In this document: positions 60,947 through 64,000 of the stretch, piece after piece
Position numbering within the stretch: position 1 is the stretch's first letter
Layout: each line of letters starts with the position of its first letter
Assembly: GCF_027580225.2 (NCBI RefSeq)
Contig: NC_073346.2
Span: 12,798,001 to 12,862,000 of the forward strand
Length of the DNA stretch: 64,000 bases
From: Misgurnus anguillicaudatus
Lineage: Eukaryota > Chordata > Actinopteri > Cypriniformes > Cobitidae
Direction of reading: 5' to 3'
The notes under the pieces: generated by a model
The model's database searches: none
What the model was told of the DNA's origin: nothing
Seen by the model: the letters and a program-made list of their open reading frames with translations, nothing else
Made by a program: the position numbers and the translations under genes

Positions 60947-61760
60947 CTGTTTAACGGTGTAACTCCACAATTAAATATTACACAGTTCACAGTCTTTATC
61001 ATTGTGTTTCAGCAACATCTTCTAACATTTATAATGTGTACAGAAACATTTCTCGAAAATAGTTTACACGAGCTTAAAACCGATTAAAAAACAAATATTT
61101 TCTCACGCAATACTATGCTGCAACTATTTATTTACTATTTATTTACTATTTAATTGTATCCTCCATTTTTGTCACAGATAATATTGCCATGGACCAGACT
61201 GTATAAAAAGGCATCATGGATTCTAACCAATCCATACAGCATGCAGTCTGCCGATCCCCAGGACAAACCCCACCTCGTCTATATGCTGATCCAACACCAA
61301 TCCATGCTCACTCCACTTAATGAACTAACAAGAGTCAATAGAAAGTATAAAAAGACAGTCTTGGAAAGCACACTGTGAAAATGTGAGCTCTATTAAACAG
61401 ACTTTTAAATGTGCACTTACACACAGTGTGTTGTTAATGAAGCACTTTTGTGGATATTAAAGATGGAAATCATTAGCGAATGAACAATTTTGGCTCTCAT
61501 TCTGAAAGCATTTAACAATTCAGGTTTCTTATGAGTCAATTCTTCGAATGCATTTAGTCTTACCCAGTTCTTTATGACTTTATTTCATAAGCCAAACATA
61601 AAAGTGCCACTTGTGGCTCTCTAACATGAAATTTCAATGTGGTTTCACCATAGTCACAGTCCTCCTTTCAATTCAGTGTCTCCTTTCAATTCAGATTCTA
61701 TCTGAACAATTTGTTTACATTTACTGTAATGCTTACAGTAATTCTTGAATATCACATACT

Positions 61761-61857
61761 GATAAAATGCAATTTCATTTGAAGACTGTATGCACAGCAA
61801 GTTGCTTTGGATAAAAGCTTCTGCCAAATGCATAACTGTATATGTATATGTAAATGC
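61761..61857 (+). mobile_element. SINE 3' fragment
   Basis: GTTGCTTTGGATAAAAGCTT followed by CTGCCAAATGCATAA is the usual 3' end of the tRNA-type SINE next to it. Confidence 0.7.
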
Positions 61858-61935
61858 GAATCAAGCTATAAATGGTTTTCTTATAATTGTCTCTGCACAT
61901 TATTCTGGGATAGCAGAAATATATACTTAAAAACT

Positions 61936-62086
61936 CCTGTATAGCTCGGTGGTATAGCATTGCGCTAGCAGTACAAAAAGTTCATGGGTTCAAACTCAGG
62001 GAACACATATGCTGATAAAAATGTATACCTTGTAATGCACTGTTTGTGTAAAAGCATCTACCAAATGCGTAAATGTTAATGTAAAA
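61936..62086 (+). mobile_element. tRNA-derived SINE
   Basis: A box TAGCTCGGTGGTATAGC, B box GGTTCAAACTC, then the GGGAACACATATGCTGATAA body and AAAGCATCTACCAAATGCGT tail. The acceptor stem cannot close as a normal tRNA, so this is a SINE head rather than a working tRNA gene. Confidence 0.8.
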
Positions 62087-62932
62087 ACATACCAGCAACA
62101 CCTACAGTCCTCCATTCTACCAACTAGCCATCAAACCATCAGTGGCTGAAAGCACCATTAGGGTTAAAAGAAATTAAATGGGTTCATCAGAGTAACCGAC
62201 CACACAAACAAGCTTATCTGTAGCAGTGAGATGACCTGCTGTACGTTCCTGTGTGCCATGACGTACCAGCACTAAACAAATCAATTTACACCAACCAGCA
62301 AACTCAATCAGATCAATCTGAATTTGGACTAAATCCAAATACAACGTTTGCAATTTGATTGTTATTAAACACAAATAAAGTTTCTGGGTTTGTTTGTTTT
62401 TTTCCATTTGGATAAAGTCTAGCCTAAGTTTATCCCACACTATAATGATTGCACGCAAAGTGATCTTGCAGAAAAAAACAACAAGTCACACATAAGCACA
62501 CAAGTCTGCTTTTGAGGTTTTGAAGGCTCTGTTAAATTCCCACAATACCCCTGGCTTTGAGTTTTATTTAAAATTCTGTCACGGTACAATAAAATCATCA
62601 TGGCCTAATTACAACTCCGGCGATTACTGCGAAGTTTAATTAGCGAAAACAAGACATGGCACAATGAAGTTCCCACCAGATTCACACAGAAGATCCCTAA
62701 ATCTCTAGTGCGCTTGTGCATCTCTGTGAAAGTGCTTTGGGTCAGTTATTTTGAGTAAATCTCATGAGGCCACCAGTATAGCTTATCCCTCTCCGAACTT
62801 TCTGTTTATTTCTGATGCTAACATGTATGGACTGGAGCAACACAGCGGTGAATCTGGGTTATACTTTGTTTTTTTCATTTCCTGCAGTGTCCAAAGCAAC
62901 AGGATGTAGGTTTAAGAGCTGCGCCCCAATTT

Positions 62933-63367
62933 GCATACTTACTGTATACTATGCCCTATAGTATGTACTATTTTTGTGTCGGAAAATTACCTATTTTTGA
63001 GTGCAGAACAACACAGTATGCACACACTGATACATAATAACACGAAATAGAAGTGACGCTGTGATCCTTAAGAAATTTCAGAATACAAGTCAGTTTTGCA
63101 TTCAAGCATTTCTTCACTTATTATTTTTCATGTGATATTTACGCTGTAGTTAAATTTATTGAATTTGTGACGCATAATGTATTTAATATTTTAATGCGTC
63201 CTCTCGGGCTGAGTTGTGGGTAATCACCCGCTTGAGTGTCCATGGATCGAATTTTAACCTACAAACAGTAGACCATCTGGGAACTTTTTGGATACTTATT
63301 TTAACATACTATGATTTGAGACATACTATTTCTAATTTCAAATACTATTTAGGATGCAGATTGGGAC
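62933..63367. mobile_element. MITE with GTCCCAAT-type ends next to the ANO10 exon
   Basis: Left CCCCAATTTGCATACTTA, right GGATGCAGATTGGGAC. Both arms have TACTAT / ATAGTA blocks. It ends about 155 bases from the exon at 63524-63652. Confidence 0.6.
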
Positions 63368-63523
63368 ACAGGGACTACAGCAGAGGCTAGCGCTTTAACC
63401 TATACAGTCTATGGCTTTAACACTCAACAGGAAATAGCTCACTGATGCCACCTAATGAACTTATCAGGGCATTGCAACCGAGTGTTATGACAATGGTGTG
63501 AGAGAGAGACTGTACTGCATTAC

Positions 63524-63652
63524 CTCGACAGCCACAATGATGAGGATGAGCTGAGTCTCTGATTCGGTGAAGTATGCTTTCACATTCGGGGACAAACCGA
63601 TTAAGGCACAGTTGGTCACCACAGCAATAATACTCATGGTCTCAAATGCCAG
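63524..63652 (-). CDS. ano10: ANO10 coding exon: transmembrane region (partial gene)
   Basis: Exon of anoctamin-10 (TMEM16K), an ER-associated member of the TMEM16 family of lipid scramblases and channels. Read on the - strand it starts after tcttctag and ends before gtaatg. Its 129 bases give 43 whole codons with phase 0 at both ends. It encodes [20 protein letters not shown], a hydrophobic helix with the conserved T-N-C motif, then an extracytosolic loop with an ESETQ stretch, then LILIIVAVE, the start of the last membrane helix. The next exon (49695-49811) continues in frame with H-I-L-L-A-F-K. All upstream exons lie beyond 64000. Orientation and position next to SNRK match the vertebrate gene order. 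Confidence 0.93.
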
Positions 63653-64000
63653 CTAGAAGACAGAAGTACAAATGTTAATGGTGAAAATGTTGTGTAAATA
63701 CAGTACAATTTAAAATTTTATAAGACTTTACTATATGTTCCTTATAACCTTAAAGACCTTTCAGATAAATGGTAAACACAAAACATTTGTTTTGTGGACA
63801 CATAATCAAATTGACGTGTCATGGTTTGTTTTGACTCATGCAAGAATTTTCGTTTCTAATCTTTAGAAAAGTAAAAAACTTTGGGTGTAAAAGTCTTGTC
63901 ATTATAGTTTTACTACACTTGTTGATTTGGTATAAAGTTTAAGTTTGTTTGTAACACTAATTACTGTCTGTTTTAAATGTACTGCAATTTTCTCTACTTC
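63653..64000 (-). other. ANO10 intron, upstream side of the 63524 exon
   Basis: AT-rich intron with a short acceptor tract (tcttctag on the - strand). No further exon is seen before the window edge. Confidence 0.7.

Noticed and set aside
61936..62010. tRNA gene
   Set aside because: A and B boxes are present, but the cloverleaf does not close and the sequence continues into a SINE body.

Overview
This window looks like nuclear DNA from a ray-finned fish, probably a cypriniform; the order is inferred from repeat style only. It is AT-rich, has very few coding bases and large introns, and is packed with DNA transposons (hAT, Tc1/mariner, PIF/Harbinger-like and many short elements bounded by TTAA), tRNA-type SINEs and long dinucleotide repeats.

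Two protein-coding genes are recognisable, both incomplete at a window edge. On the + strand, 475-25000 holds the last four coding exons of SNRK (SNF-related serine/threonine kinase): the end of the kinase domain, the UBA-like region and the long C-terminal tail, followed by a 3'UTR to about 27.0 kb. On the - strand, from beyond 64000 down to about 45.6 or 49.7 kb, lies the 3' part of ANO10 (anoctamin-10/TMEM16K). Exons at 63524-63652 and 49695-49811 are clear; a possible last exon lies at 45597-45794. The two genes converge tail to tail, as SNRK and ANO10 do in other vertebrates.

Layout: 1-474 SNRK intron; 617-15274 a 14.7 kb intron with nested hAT elements, a twice-interrupted SINE, a 29-bp minisatellite pierced by transposons and a PIF/Harbinger-like element; 15488-23679 two shorter introns with several MITEs; 25001-27018 3'UTR; 27.0-45.6 kb intergenic DNA dominated by foldback elements and nested transposons; 45.6-64 kb ANO10 introns with microsatellites, hAT and TTAA elements.

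The most unusual signal is a 731-bp TTAA-bounded hairpin element at 28609-29339. Its two arms align without a gap, yet differ almost only by A (left) versus G (right, reverse complement). I counted 48 such differences by eye, with none in the opposite direction, in a context (5' T favoured, 5' G never) like that of an adenosine deaminase. Three other long inverted repeats in the window show ordinary mixed divergence.
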